A stretch of 64,000 nucleotides of DNA, from the NCBI GenBank assembly GCA_003258795.1, contig QHMH01000010.1, positions 44,558-108,557 of the forward strand, in the 5' to 3' direction. Positions 8,143 through 16,471 of the stretch are shown in pieces (within the stretch, counting starts at the first letter, position 1; the number at the start of each line of letters is the position of its first letter). The notes beneath the pieces were generated by a model. The model saw only the letters and a list, made by a program, of their open reading frames with translations, was not told the DNA's origin and did not search any database. A program made the translations under genes and the position numbers. This DNA comes from Candidatus Melainabacteria bacterium (GTDB lineage: Bacteria; Cyanobacteriota; Vampirovibrionia; Gastranaerophilales; Gastranaerophilaceae).

Positions 8143-8412
8143 ATGAAACGATTTTTACTTATTCTTATTTTGTTATGCTGCGCTAATATGTGCAAAGCTG
8201 AAGAAGTTGCAGAAGAACCGGCAGTAGTAGAAGAAGCTGAACAAATAATAGAAATGAAGGAAAACAAAATTATTGTCAATGTTCAGAAACAGCCGCTTAA
8301 TGAAAATTCTAAACAAAAAATAATTCTGAAGAAGAACTGGTTTGTAGTCAATATTCAAGTCAATGGCAAAGTAAAAGTTAAGCCAATGCAAATGGAATAT
8401 GAGGTAGAATAA
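8143..8412 (+). CDS. Small exported phage protein
   Basis: 89 residues preceded by AAAGGAGGAG. It has an N-terminal signal peptide (MKRF, hydrophobic LLILILLCC, cleavage probably after NMCKA), an acidic Glu/Ala/Val stretch, then a beta-prone lysine-rich tail. No clear lipobox. Its place at the head of the lysis-gene block suggests a periplasmic accessory such as a spanin-like or envelope protein, but no family is recognised. Confidence 0.65.
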   Translation: MKRFLLILILLCCANMCKAEEVAEEPAVVEEAEQIIEMKENKIIVNVQKQPLNENSKQKIILKKNWFVVNIQVNGKVKVKPMQMEYEVE

Positions 8413-8413
8413 T

Positions 8414-8956
8414 ATGTGCGATTATAATTATTCAGAATTAAATTTTATAAATAAATTACCAACTTGTTTTTATAGAGGCAAAGAATACTTTGTATGGCAA
8501 GATGATGAATTTTGCCGCGTCGCCTTTTCAGAGATTCCGCGCATTGAAAACAAATTGATAAATACGCTGGCTATGACTAAAGACGAGATTAAGGCAGCAA
8601 AGAAAAAACCTTTGTATGTTGAAAATCAAGTAGAAGTTTTAGTAGTAGATAAAAAGAAAAAAAGAAATTTTGTTTTTACTATTAAGGCCGGCTATGATTA
8701 TGACGGGGCAAGCATACCGCGATTTTTTACAAGGCTTATAGGTTCAAAAGAAGATGTACGCTTCAAAGTCGCAAGCTTGATCCACGACATATTCTGTGAA
8801 AATAAACACTATGTAGATTATGACAGATACTTTGCTGACAAAGTTTTTGAACGCCTTTTATCAGTCGCCGATACTTGCGCCTTCAACCGCTGGCTAATTT
8901 TTCATAGTGTTGATAATTACCAAAAATTTTGTGGGTGGAGGAATAAAGAAAAATGA
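8414..8956 (+). CDS. DUF1353 family phage protein
   Basis: 180 residues. The core FTIKAGYDYDGASIPRFF followed by an SLIHDIFCENK segment matches DUF1353, a small domain common in tailed phages near lysis genes; biochemical role not established. Stop and start nearly abut the preceding gene, and it overlaps the next by 4 bp, so it is translationally coupled in the lysis operon. Confidence 0.8.
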   Translation: MCDYNYSELNFINKLPTCFYRGKEYFVWQDDEFCRVAFSEIPRIENKLINTLAMTKDEIKAAKKKPLYVENQVEVLVVDKKKKRNFVFTIKAGYDYDGASIPRFFTRLIGSKEDVRFKVASLIHDIFCENKHYVDYDRYFADKVFERLLSVADTCAFNRWLIFHSVDNYQKFCGWRNKEK

Positions 8957-9231
8957 CAATAGAAACAGTCGGCGTCGTTATTTCAATAATCGTAGCTATT
9001 GTCGGTTTGATTATAAACATAGCGGCAGTCGGTATTTATATAGGAAGGCTTGACGGCTTCAAAGATTTAGTGAATTTCAAATTTGATCAACAAGATAAAA
9101 AACTTGAAAAACATAATAACTTTATTACAAGGGTTTATGATCTTGAAAGAAAAGACGGCATAAGAGAAGAACAAATAAAAGTCGCAAATAACAGGATCAA
9201 AGATCTTGAAGATATTGTGGAGGTAAAATGA
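8953..9231 (+). CDS. Holin-like membrane protein (XhlA-type layout)
   Basis: 92 residues: one N-terminal transmembrane helix (residues ~5-30) followed by a charged heptad-like cytoplasmic segment. This layout resembles haemolysin XhlA/small phage holin-associated proteins. It overlaps both neighbours by 4 bp and lies immediately before the lysozyme, the normal place for a holin. Function inferred from topology and position. Confidence 0.65.
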   Translation: MTIETVGVVISIIVAIVGLIINIAAVGIYIGRLDGFKDLVNFKFDQQDKKLEKHNNFITRVYDLERKDGIREEQIKVANNRIKDLEDIVEVK

Positions 9232-9662
9232 ATATATCACAAAATGGCATAGAACTTATAAAAAAGTTTGAAGGCTGCCGCCTTGAAGCGTATAAATGTC
9301 CGGCCGGTATTTTAACTATCGGATACGGGCATACTGGTTCTGAAGTCCGTTTGGGCCAAAAGATAACACAAGAGCAAGCAGAAAAATATTTGAAACAAGA
9401 TCTTACTATTCATAGTAATAATGTTTCAAGACTGGTAAAAGTGCCGCTTAATCAAAATCAATATGACGCGCTTGTGTCGTTTGAATATAATGTAGGCTAC
9501 GGCAATTTTGCAAGTTCTACTATGCTGAAATTATTAAATCAAAAAAAGTACAGTGAAGCAGCCGCACAATTCGGGCGCTGGGTTTACGCAAATAAAAAAG
9601 TCCTTCAAGGGCTTGTAAGGCGTAGAGCAGCAGAAAAAGAACTTTTCGTAAAGCCTTGCTAA
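9228..9662 (+). CDS. Phage lysozyme (endolysin, GH24)
   Basis: 144 residues, full length for T4/P22-type lysozymes. The active-site region FEGCRLEAYKCPAGILTIGYGHT shows the catalytic Glu and the TIGYGHT motif. The usual Asp of the E-8aa-D-5aa-T triad is Cys, a variant also known in phage endolysins. It cleaves the glycan backbone of peptidoglycan at host lysis. There is no signal-anchor sequence, so export relies on the upstream holin. Last recognisable gene of the prophage. Confidence 0.93.
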   Translation: MNISQNGIELIKKFEGCRLEAYKCPAGILTIGYGHTGSEVRLGQKITQEQAEKYLKQDLTIHSNNVSRLVKVPLNQNQYDALVSFEYNVGYGNFASSTMLKLLNQKKYSEAAAQFGRWVYANKKVLQGLVRRRAAEKELFVKPC

Positions 9663-9695
9663 TTGTCCTGACTTCTTTTGCTATTTCTTTTTTGG

Positions 9696-9727
9696 CACTC
9701 ACTCTGAATAAGGGTGGGTGTTTTTTT
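9696..9727 (+). terminator. Intrinsic terminator after the lysis genes
   Basis: CACTCACTCT (9696-9705), GAATA loop, AGGGTGGGTG (9711-9720; three G-U pairs), then seven T. Ends the phage late operon. Confidence 0.85.
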
Positions 9728-9767
9728 ACGCTGCAAAATTCAAAGCTTTTAGGCTTGAAATAAATTC

Positions 9768-9796
9768 TTGACTTAATGCTTTTTTTAATTTATAAA
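9768..9796 (+). promoter_or_regulatory. Sigma-70 promoter for a short transcript at the phage/host junction
   Basis: TTGACT (9768-9773), 17-bp spacer, TATAAA (9791-9796). Near-consensus with ideal spacing; predicted start about 9803. Confidence 0.75.
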
Positions 9797-9802
9797 TAAA
9801 TT

Positions 9803-9870
9803 GTCGGGGTTCTAACTTCGGTTTGTAGATCCCGCCATTTTAGAAAGACCCGTTGGTGGGTCTTTTTGTT
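9803..9870 (+). ncRNA. Candidate ~65-nt small RNA of unknown family
   Basis: It starts at the predicted transcription start and holds a stem-loop (CGGG 9805-9808 with CCCG 9831-9834, extended inside by TCTA/TAGA). It ends at an intrinsic terminator, AAAGACCC (9844-9851)/GGGTCTTT (9858-9865) plus T. There is no open reading frame. It might be a leader of the chromate transporter gene, or a residual attachment-site sequence, since prophages often integrate in small RNA genes. Confidence 0.55.
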
Positions 9871-9895
9871 TATATAATTTTTGTGCAACTTTGTA

Positions 9896-10447
9896 ATGAT
9901 GAATATTTCGTTAATAGATATATATAAGGTTTTTTTTATTTTGGGTGTGCAACTACTTGGCGGAGGGTATGCAATTATTCCAATTATGAAAAAATCTGTT
10001 GTTGAAGACAAAAAGTGGATATCTGACGAAGAATTGATAAACTTTTACGCTTTAAGTCAAAGTATTCCAGGAATTATTGCAGCAAATATCTCTATCTTTA
10101 CAGGATATAAGCTGAGAGGTAAAAGAGGTGCAGCCACAGCTTTGATCGGGATTACCACATCACCTGTAATTACAATCCTAATTATTGCAGGCATGATGAA
10201 TAAAATATTGAGTGCGCCTTTGATTGATACGATTTTTGGGGCTGTTGGTATAGCTGTTATTATCTTAGTTTATCTTACGGTTAAGGAAATGTGGTCGACA
10301 AGTATCACAGATTGGTTTTCTGTTTTTATATTTGTTGCATGTTTAATAGCTTCTTTGTTCTTAAACGTTGCTCCTGCAACTATAATTGTTTGCGCTATTT
10401 TTGCAGGTTTAATTTATGCGATTGTAAAAAGAAGGAGTAGCTTATGA
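9896..10447 (+). CDS. Chromate transporter family protein, N-terminal-type half (CHR)
   Basis: 183 residues from the ATG at 9896; a second ATG follows at once and no clear Shine-Dalgarno is visible. It has several membrane segments. QLLGGGYAIIPIM near the N-terminus and a QSIPGIIAANISIFTGYKL segment are signatures of the CHR chromate ion transporter domain. It overlaps the next gene by 4 bp; the pair corresponds to the two halves of long ChrA. Substrate in this organism is unproven. Confidence 0.85.
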   Translation: MMNISLIDIYKVFFILGVQLLGGGYAIIPIMKKSVVEDKKWISDEELINFYALSQSIPGIIAANISIFTGYKLRGKRGAATALIGITTSPVITILIIAGMMNKILSAPLIDTIFGAVGIAVIILVYLTVKEMWSTSITDWFSVFIFVACLIASLFLNVAPATIIVCAIFAGLIYAIVKRRSSL

Positions 10448-10974
10448 TAGGACTTCATCTTTTTGTAGAATTTTTTAAAATAGGACTTTTTTCAGTTGGT
10501 GGCGGATATGCGACTTTACCCTTTTTATACAGACTAATTGATGTTTATGGTTGGTATTCGACGGTTGATTTAACCAATATGATAGCTATATCATTGCTTA
10601 CCCCAGGGCCTGTTGGGGTTAATATGGCGACTTTTGCAGGGTTTAAAACAATGGGAATATTTGGGGGTGTTCTTGCAACATTTTCGATTGTTTTACCTTC
10701 CTATCTTATCGTAATTTTTGTTTCAAAACTTCTAAAAACAAGCAGTGAAAGTATATGGACAAAATCGATTTTACATACTCTAAAACCAGCCGGATGTGCT
10801 TTGTTAACTGCAGTTGGAATAAATTTGTTTAAGACCTCTATAACAAGCATCCCTGCACTTATAATTCTTTTAATTTTGTTTGGGGTTAGTTTTAAATTTA
10901 AGAAAAACCCGCTTTATTACTTCGTATTTGCAATTTTTATTGCAATGATTTTCAAAATATTTAATATAATTTAA
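10444..10974 (+). CDS. Chromate transporter family protein, second half (CHR)
   Basis: 176 residues, translationally coupled to the preceding CHR gene. FSVGGGYATLPFLYR and LTPGPVGVNMATFAGF are the conserved CHR motifs; about six hydrophobic segments. Short-chain CHR proteins typically work as pairs with opposite membrane orientation. Its stop lies 3 bp from the stop of the convergent pheA gene. Confidence 0.85.
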   Translation: MIGLHLFVEFFKIGLFSVGGGYATLPFLYRLIDVYGWYSTVDLTNMIAISLLTPGPVGVNMATFAGFKTMGIFGGVLATFSIVLPSYLIVIFVSKLLKTSSESIWTKSILHTLKPAGCALLTAVGINLFKTSITSIPALIILLILFGVSFKFKKNPLYYFVFAIFIAMIFKIFNII

Positions 10975-10977
10975 AAT

Positions 10978-11829
10978 TTATATTTTTTCGTAAGAGCCAA
11001 TATTTTTATAGTATTTTGTTGATTTTTTTAACTCATCTATCATCGGCTTGATTTCTTTATCATCCTCGTGACCTTCAAAATCTGCCAAAACAATGTATTC
11101 TGCAAAGTTTGTGGAAGGTCTTGAATCAATGTGAGTCAAATTGACGTTATATTTTGAAAATATTTGAAGAATTCCTACCAAACTTCCAGGTTTGTCCTCT
11201 GTTGAGAATGCAACCATGGTATTGTCATGACCTGTTTGTGGCGTTTTAAAGCTGCCAATGAGAATAAATTTTGATTGGTTATCTTGTTCGTCGTTTATGT
11301 TGTCACGAAGAATGTTCAAAAAATACGTTTCTGCAGTTTTTTCACTTCCAATTGCAGCGTAAGTAAGGTTGTAATTTTGCAATTGTCTTGCTGTTTCTTC
11401 AGTGCTTTCTGTTTCAATAATATCAAGATTTCTTGGCATTTCTTCTTCTATAAACTTTTTGCATTGCTCAATTGCTTTTGGGTGAGCAATAATGCCAGAG
11501 ATATTGTATATCTCTGTATTTTTTGAGATAAGACAATGTTTTACAGGTACTGTTACTTCTGCCAAAATTTTTAAATCAGGATTTTCTGATTTAATAATGC
11601 AGTCTACAGTTTCTCTGATTGTCCCTTCAATGGAATTCTCTATTGGTAAAACCCCTATTGCATCTGGGTTGTTAGCAATATAACTAACAACACTTTTAAT
11701 TGTCTTCATTGGTGTTTGAATTGCATCAAAGAGTTCGTAGTGTTTTACGAAGATGTCTTTTGCCATTTCAGTATATGAGCCTCCAGGGCCTAAAAATACT
11801 GTTTCTCTTATATTATTTAAAAATTCCAT
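10978..11829 (-). CDS. pheA: Prephenate dehydratase
   Basis: 283 residues, the usual length for monofunctional bacterial enzymes. The catalytic domain (residues ~8-185) starts VFLGPGGSYTEMA, and a C-terminal ACT domain (DKPGSLVGILQIF, HIDSRPS) should bind phenylalanine for feedback control. It converts prephenate to phenylpyruvate in phenylalanine synthesis. The normally invariant TRF catalytic motif reads SKF (in NQSKFILIG), a conservative change worth noting. Divergent from the phosphohexomutase gene. Confidence 0.9.
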   Translation of the reverse strand: MEFLNNIRETVFLGPGGSYTEMAKDIFVKHYELFDAIQTPMKTIKSVVSYIANNPDAIGVLPIENSIEGTIRETVDCIIKSENPDLKILAEVTVPVKHCLISKNTEIYNISGIIAHPKAIEQCKKFIEEEMPRNLDIIETESTEETARQLQNYNLTYAAIGSEKTAETYFLNILRDNINDEQDNQSKFILIGSFKTPQTGHDNTMVAFSTEDKPGSLVGILQIFSKYNVNLTHIDSRPSTNFAEYIVLADFEGHEDDKEIKPMIDELKKSTKYYKNIGSYEKI

Positions 11830-11887
11830 TTGTTAAAACTCCCTGCTTTTGGTAACATAATACCATAAAAAGAAGGAGAGGTTAAAC

Positions 11888-13255
11888 GTGGCAGGAATAA
11901 AATTTGGAACTGACGGTTGGAGATCTATTGTAGGAAAGGATTTTAACTTTGACAATGTTGCAATAGTTACAAATTCTATTGGAAAGTACATTTGTGACAA
12001 TTACGAAAAAAAAGAAATTTTGATAGGATATGACCCACGAAATATGGCTTATGAGTTTGCTAATCATAGTGCAAAAATTCTTTGTGAGGCAGGTTTTAAA
12101 GTTATTTTATCAAAAAAAGTCGTTCCAACACCTGTTCTTGCTTACGGCGCAAAACATCATAATGCTTGTGCAATTATGTTTACTGCATCTCACAATCCAC
12201 CTGAATATCTTGGTATGAAGTTTATTCCTCATTATGCAGGACCTGCAACAAATGAAATTACTGAGGCTTTAACTAAAAACCTTAATGAAGTTTTGCCAAA
12301 ATGTGAAGGTGGTAGGATTGAAACTTACGATTTTTATCAAGAATATGCAAAACATGTTTCTAAATTGATAGATTTTGAAAAAATTAAAGGATTAAAATTT
12401 ATATATGACGGTTTATATTCTGCATCAATTGGATATTTTGACAGATTACTTGAAGAACACGGTATAATTTGTAAGTCTTTGCATATGTACCATGATACAA
12501 ATTTTGGCGGTGGTATGCCTGAACCTAAAGCTGAATATTTAAAAGAGCTTATTGATGTTATAAAAAATGATGAACATTGTGCAGGTTTTTCAAATGATGG
12601 AGATGGTGACAGGTTTGGAGTAATCAATGAAAATGGTGAAGCTGTTAGTGCAAATGATGTTATTGGAATAATCTTCTTGTATTTGCACGAGGTTAAAAAG
12701 TTACAAGGAGCTTTAGTAAAAAATATTTCATCAAGTCTTATGCTTGATAGAATTGCAGAAAAACTCTCAACCAAAGTATTTGAAACTCCTGTGGGATTTA
12801 AGTACATTGGAGAATTGATGAGAAATATCAATCCGATTATTGGTGGGGAAGAATCTGGTGGATTGAGTGTGCAAGGGCATATTCCGGAAAAAGACGGAAT
12901 AATTGCTGATTTATTGGTTATGGAAGCAATGGCGGTTAAGAAAATGTCAATTGTTGAACTTCAAGAAGAATTGTATAAACTTGTAGGATGTAGATTCATA
13001 AATGAAAGAATAAATATTAAATCTGAAAGTAGAGATGAAGTTAAAAATTCAATTGAAAAAATCTCAAGTCTTGAATGCATAGCCGGTCAAAAGATTACAA
13101 GAAAAGATAACAAAGATGGAATAAAACTTTATCTTGAAGATAATTCTACATGGATTCTTGTTCGTCCAAGCGGAACGGAACCACTTTTGAGAATTGCAAT
13201 CGAAAGTGATAGTAAAGAAAAAATTGAACAAATAAAAAAAGATATAATGCAATAA
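11888..13255 (+). CDS. Phosphoglucomutase/phosphomannomutase family
   Basis: 455 residues, GTG start with a strong GGAGAGG site. It contains the phosphoserine loop TASHNPPEY, the metal loop DGDGDRFG, the sugar-binding GGEESGGLS loop and the phosphate loop RPSGTEPLLRI, all intact. It interconverts hexose 1- and 6-phosphates and so can supply sugar-1-phosphates to the nucleotide-sugar pathways in this window. Substrate preference (glucose, mannose or glucosamine) cannot be told from sequence alone. Confidence 0.92.
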   Translation: MAGIKFGTDGWRSIVGKDFNFDNVAIVTNSIGKYICDNYEKKEILIGYDPRNMAYEFANHSAKILCEAGFKVILSKKVVPTPVLAYGAKHHNACAIMFTASHNPPEYLGMKFIPHYAGPATNEITEALTKNLNEVLPKCEGGRIETYDFYQEYAKHVSKLIDFEKIKGLKFIYDGLYSASIGYFDRLLEEHGIICKSLHMYHDTNFGGGMPEPKAEYLKELIDVIKNDEHCAGFSNDGDGDRFGVINENGEAVSANDVIGIIFLYLHEVKKLQGALVKNISSSLMLDRIAEKLSTKVFETPVGFKYIGELMRNINPIIGGEESGGLSVQGHIPEKDGIIADLLVMEAMAVKKMSIVELQEELYKLVGCRFINERINIKSESRDEVKNSIEKISSLECIAGQKITRKDNKDGIKLYLEDNSTWILVRPSGTEPLLRIAIESDSKEKIEQIKKDIMQ

Positions 13256-13366
13256 TTATTAAATTTTGTTAATGACAAATCAAGTAAAGTGTTAAACTCT
13301 TTTCTAAATTGGGAATTGAAACAATATAGGAGAGATTGAATAGTTTTATAAGGAAAGAGAATAATT

Positions 13367-14422
13367 ATGACTACAAAAGAGGAAACATCGCTTGATTTTG
13401 AAGCGTTATTATCACGCTATACACAAAATTTTCAAAAAGGAGAATCTGTAAAAGGTACAATTTGTTCATATGAACCAAATGGAGTAAATGTTGATATAGG
13501 TGCAAAAGCAGTTGCTTTTTGCCCAGCAAGAGAAATAAGTGACGAAAAAAATGTAAAAGAAACCCTATTGAAAGGTGAAGAATACGAATTTTTGATAGTG
13601 GATTTTGATGATAAGGAAGAACGTTTTACACTTTCTCAAAAACGTGTAAACTTGGCTTATGCTTGGCAAGAACTTGAAAAATTAAAAGAAGCAAATGAAA
13701 CTATTTTGGGAGAAATTGTTTCTGTTGTTAAGGGTGGTCTTATTGTTGAAATTCTTGGTATTAGAGGATTTGTACCTTCGAGTCAAATTCTTTTAAGAGG
13801 AAAAGAATATAATTCTGGAGACAAAATTGAATTGAAAATTATGACTTTGGATTCAACAAAAGACAGCTTTATTCTTTCTAACAAAAAAGTCCACTCTGAT
13901 ATTGATGAAGAAGCGAAGAAAAATATATTCGCTCAAGTTGAAAAAGGACAAGTATTAAAAGGATGTGTTGTTCGAATAACCGACTTTGGTGCTTTTGTTG
14001 ATATTGGAGGTGTTGACGGATTGCTTCCATTATCTCAAATGTCTTGGAGATGGGTTGAACATCCGTCTGACGTTTTGAAACTTGGCGAAAAAATTGACGT
14101 GGAAGTTATTGCAGTTGATAAGGAAAAAGGCAGAATAAGTTTGAGCTTAAAATCTTTGTGCGAAGATCCTTGGTTGTCTGCAAAAAGCACAGTAAAAGAT
14201 GACGACGTTGTAGAAGGTGTTGTTACAAGATTGAAGCCTTTTGGTGCTTTCGTTGAAATATTAAACGGTGTAGAAGCACTTGTACCAATTAAAGAGGTCG
14301 AAGATTTTCAACGTGTAAATAACTGCAAAGTCGAAGTTGGAGATAAAGTTAAGTCGAAAATACTTAAATTTAACTTTGAAGACAGAAGAATTTCTCTGTC
14401 GATATTGAATAAAGTTAAATAG
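13367..14422 (+). CDS. S1 RNA-binding protein, ribosomal protein S1 paralogue
   Basis: 351 residues with about four S1 OB-fold repeats, e.g. GTICSYEPNGVNVDIGAKAVAF, GCVVRITDFGAFVDIGG and GVVTRLKPFGAFVEI. Length matches short cyanobacterial-type S1. A second S1 gene of almost the same length lies at 45576-46628, so this organism has two forms. Probable role: mRNA binding on the 30S subunit. Which copy is the main ribosomal S1 is uncertain; the other sits next to ispH as in many bacteria. Confidence 0.85.
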   Translation: MTTKEETSLDFEALLSRYTQNFQKGESVKGTICSYEPNGVNVDIGAKAVAFCPAREISDEKNVKETLLKGEEYEFLIVDFDDKEERFTLSQKRVNLAYAWQELEKLKEANETILGEIVSVVKGGLIVEILGIRGFVPSSQILLRGKEYNSGDKIELKIMTLDSTKDSFILSNKKVHSDIDEEAKKNIFAQVEKGQVLKGCVVRITDFGAFVDIGGVDGLLPLSQMSWRWVEHPSDVLKLGEKIDVEVIAVDKEKGRISLSLKSLCEDPWLSAKSTVKDDDVVEGVVTRLKPFGAFVEILNGVEALVPIKEVEDFQRVNNCKVEVGDKVKSKILKFNFEDRRISLSILNKVK

Positions 14423-14474
14423 GTATTAAAAATTCATTTATTATATGTTATTATTTTTTACAAAGGATAACATA

Positions 14475-15131
14475 ATGAAAGAATTAAAAAGAAACGGGTT
14501 CTCCTTGTCGGAGTTACTAATCGCATTAACGGTCGCTGGAGTTTTGTTTGTTGTAATGATTTCAACGGTAAAAATTAAAGCGGTTAATGTTAGTATGATG
14601 AAATTAAAATCGGCATATAGAACCCTTGAAAATACTGTTTCATATTTGATGAATAATTCAAACTATTACCCAACAGAAGAAGGTTTTGCAGATAGCACAT
14701 CAATTTCTGGTGCAGAAGGTGTTAATAAATTCTGTTATTTATTTAAAGAAAATCTTAATTTAGCTGAAGATTATGGTTGTCCATCTTCAAGTTCATCAGC
14801 GATAAAAAAGTTTGCAAGAACAAAGGATAATATTGTTTGGTACATAATTCCAAATGGTGGATTTACAAGAGATGACAGTGCTTACGCAACGAAAATAGTA
14901 GTTGACGTAAATGGAGAAAACAAGCCTAATTGTATGTCTGATTCAAATTGCTCAAGTTATAAACCTGAAAATCATGCTTGTAATTGTTCAGATCCTGATA
15001 CTTTTGTTTTTTCTATAAAATATGATGGTAAAATAAGAGCTGGTAATTCATCTTCTTTGCAAAATAGTACAGACATTACCGATGAAATAGTTTTAAAATA
15101 TTTAGAAGAAAAAGCAAGTAGGAGTTATTAG
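14475..15131 (+). CDS. Type IV pilin-like protein 1
   Basis: 218 residues from the ATG at 14475 (AAGGATA upstream); the longer frame from 14445 lacks a ribosome site. N-terminus KRNGFSLSELLIALTVAGVLF is a prepilin peptidase site plus hydrophobic helix with the conserved Glu at +5. The large C-terminal globular part has cysteines. First of three adjacent pilin-like genes, stop touching the next start. Major or minor pilin, or type II pseudopilin, cannot be decided. Confidence 0.88.
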   Translation: MKELKRNGFSLSELLIALTVAGVLFVVMISTVKIKAVNVSMMKLKSAYRTLENTVSYLMNNSNYYPTEEGFADSTSISGAEGVNKFCYLFKENLNLAEDYGCPSSSSSAIKKFARTKDNIVWYIIPNGGFTRDDSAYATKIVVDVNGENKPNCMSDSNCSSYKPENHACNCSDPDTFVFSIKYDGKIRAGNSSSLQNSTDITDEIVLKYLEEKASRSY

Positions 15132-15770
15132 ATGAAAATAAAAAGTGCTTTTACGTTAGCAGAGTTGATAATTGCATTGACGGTTGTTGCAACTATTTTG
15201 GTTATTATGCTTCCGGTATTGAGGCATAACACACCTGATGAAAAAAAAGTTATGATAAAAAAAACTTATGCTACTATTGAAAAAGCGGTAGATTTAATGA
15301 TAAATAACGATAAAGCATATCCTTATGAGGACTTAGGTTTTGCTTATATAGAGCCTACTGATGAATCTGGATCTGAAAACAAGTTTTGTTATTACTTGAA
15401 AAATTCACTTAATAGCGTAAAGGGTTTATCTTGTCCGACGAATGGTGCAACAGCAGCAAATCACCGTTTTGCAAGAACAACTGATGGTGCATTATGGGAT
15501 ATTTCTTTTTCTGTTCCTGACGGGTTTTCAACAACAACAAGCGAACACCCAGATGATCCGACAATTACTGTTGAAACGCCAAATACAGGATATTACACAA
15601 CCATAACAATAGATGTTAATGGTAGTAGAAAGCCTAATTGTTCTTTCTCGGCAGATTGTAGCGACCCAGATACATATTCTGTGTTAGTAAGATATGACGG
15701 AAAAATAAAAATTCCAACAACAGATACTTATACTATAAATGTTTTGTCAAATCCATTGAAGAACAAGTAG
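15132..15770 (+). CDS. Type IV pilin-like protein 2
   Basis: 212 residues with prepilin motif SAFTLAELIIALTVVATILV. It shares with its upstream neighbour a layout of KFCYYLK, a region of Cys and Gly, RFARTTDGALWDI and ITIDVNGSRKPNC, so the two are diverged tandem duplicates. A GGAG-type site overlaps the preceding stop. Exported by the type IV pilus or type II secretion machinery, whose core genes are not in the window. Confidence 0.88.
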   Translation: MKIKSAFTLAELIIALTVVATILVIMLPVLRHNTPDEKKVMIKKTYATIEKAVDLMINNDKAYPYEDLGFAYIEPTDESGSENKFCYYLKNSLNSVKGLSCPTNGATAANHRFARTTDGALWDISFSVPDGFSTTTSEHPDDPTITVETPNTGYYTTITIDVNGSRKPNCSFSADCSDPDTYSVLVRYDGKIKIPTTDTYTINVLSNPLKNK

Positions 15771-15781
15771 GAAGGAACGAT

Positions 15782-16471
15782 ATGAAAAAAAAAGCATTTA
15801 CTTTAGCTGAAATCTTGATTGTGGTAACTCTTGTTGGGGTTATCGCCGTACTTGTTATAAGGAATTCTACTTATCTTGTAAATCGTACTGCAAATGGAAA
15901 AATGACATATTCTGCATATAGTATGCTAAAAAGAGCGGTTGGATCTATTATTGCAACAGAAGAAACTGGTCAAATTCAACCAAATACTTTATGCACAAAG
16001 CTTTCTGATTTACTTAACCCTGAAGGTGATGTTAATTGTGCACTAATTGCAACTGATTATACAGAATTCGGAAAAGCTACCCCAAACTTTACTTTGAAAA
16101 ATGGAATGAAGTTTTACAATTTAGGAAATGTTGCAGCAGATGATGTATATACGGTTTATATAGATATTGATGGTGATTTTAGAAAAGGTATTTATAATGA
16201 CGATGTTCAAAAGTTTATAATAAATGTCAATGGAGAAGTCTTACCAGACAAGTCTTCAAAGGCTGCAAATGACATAAATTATCTTTCAGCTGGTTACAAA
16301 TATTATGATGAAACTAATGCAAAATGGGTTTGGGTTAAAACTGCAGTAACATTTAAAGATGCAATTTGTTCATCTGGAATATCCTTACAAAACAGTAATT
16401 ATTGCTCTGGAGAAGGAAAAGATACAAATTGCACCTTAAATCAATGCGAATTTATTTTACATAAAAATTAG
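15782..16471 (+). CDS. Type IV pilin-like protein 3
   Basis: 229 residues, N-terminus KKKAFTLAEILIVVTLVGVIAV with Glu at +5 after the cleavage site. It retains a VYIDIDGDFRKG segment comparable to the DVNG motif of the two preceding pilins. Cysteines near the C-terminus (CSSGISLQNSNYC and further) probably form disulphides. Ends 4 bp into the convergent exported-protein gene. Third member of the pilin-like operon. Confidence 0.88.
   Translation: MKKKAFTLAEILIVVTLVGVIAVLVIRNSTYLVNRTANGKMTYSAYSMLKRAVGSIIATEETGQIQPNTLCTKLSDLLNPEGDVNCALIATDYTEFGKATPNFTLKNGMKFYNLGNVAADDVYTVYIDIDGDFRKGIYNDDVQKFIINVNGEVLPDKSSKAANDINYLSAGYKYYDETNAKWVWVKTAVTFKDAICSSGISLQNSNYCSGEGKDTNCTLNQCEFILHKN

Noticed and set aside
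9801..9840. 3' end of a tRNA or tmRNA at the prophage junction
   Set aside because: GGGGTTC looks like a T-arm at first, but stems and loop sizes do not fit a tRNA or tmRNA end and the following bases do not form an acceptor stem.
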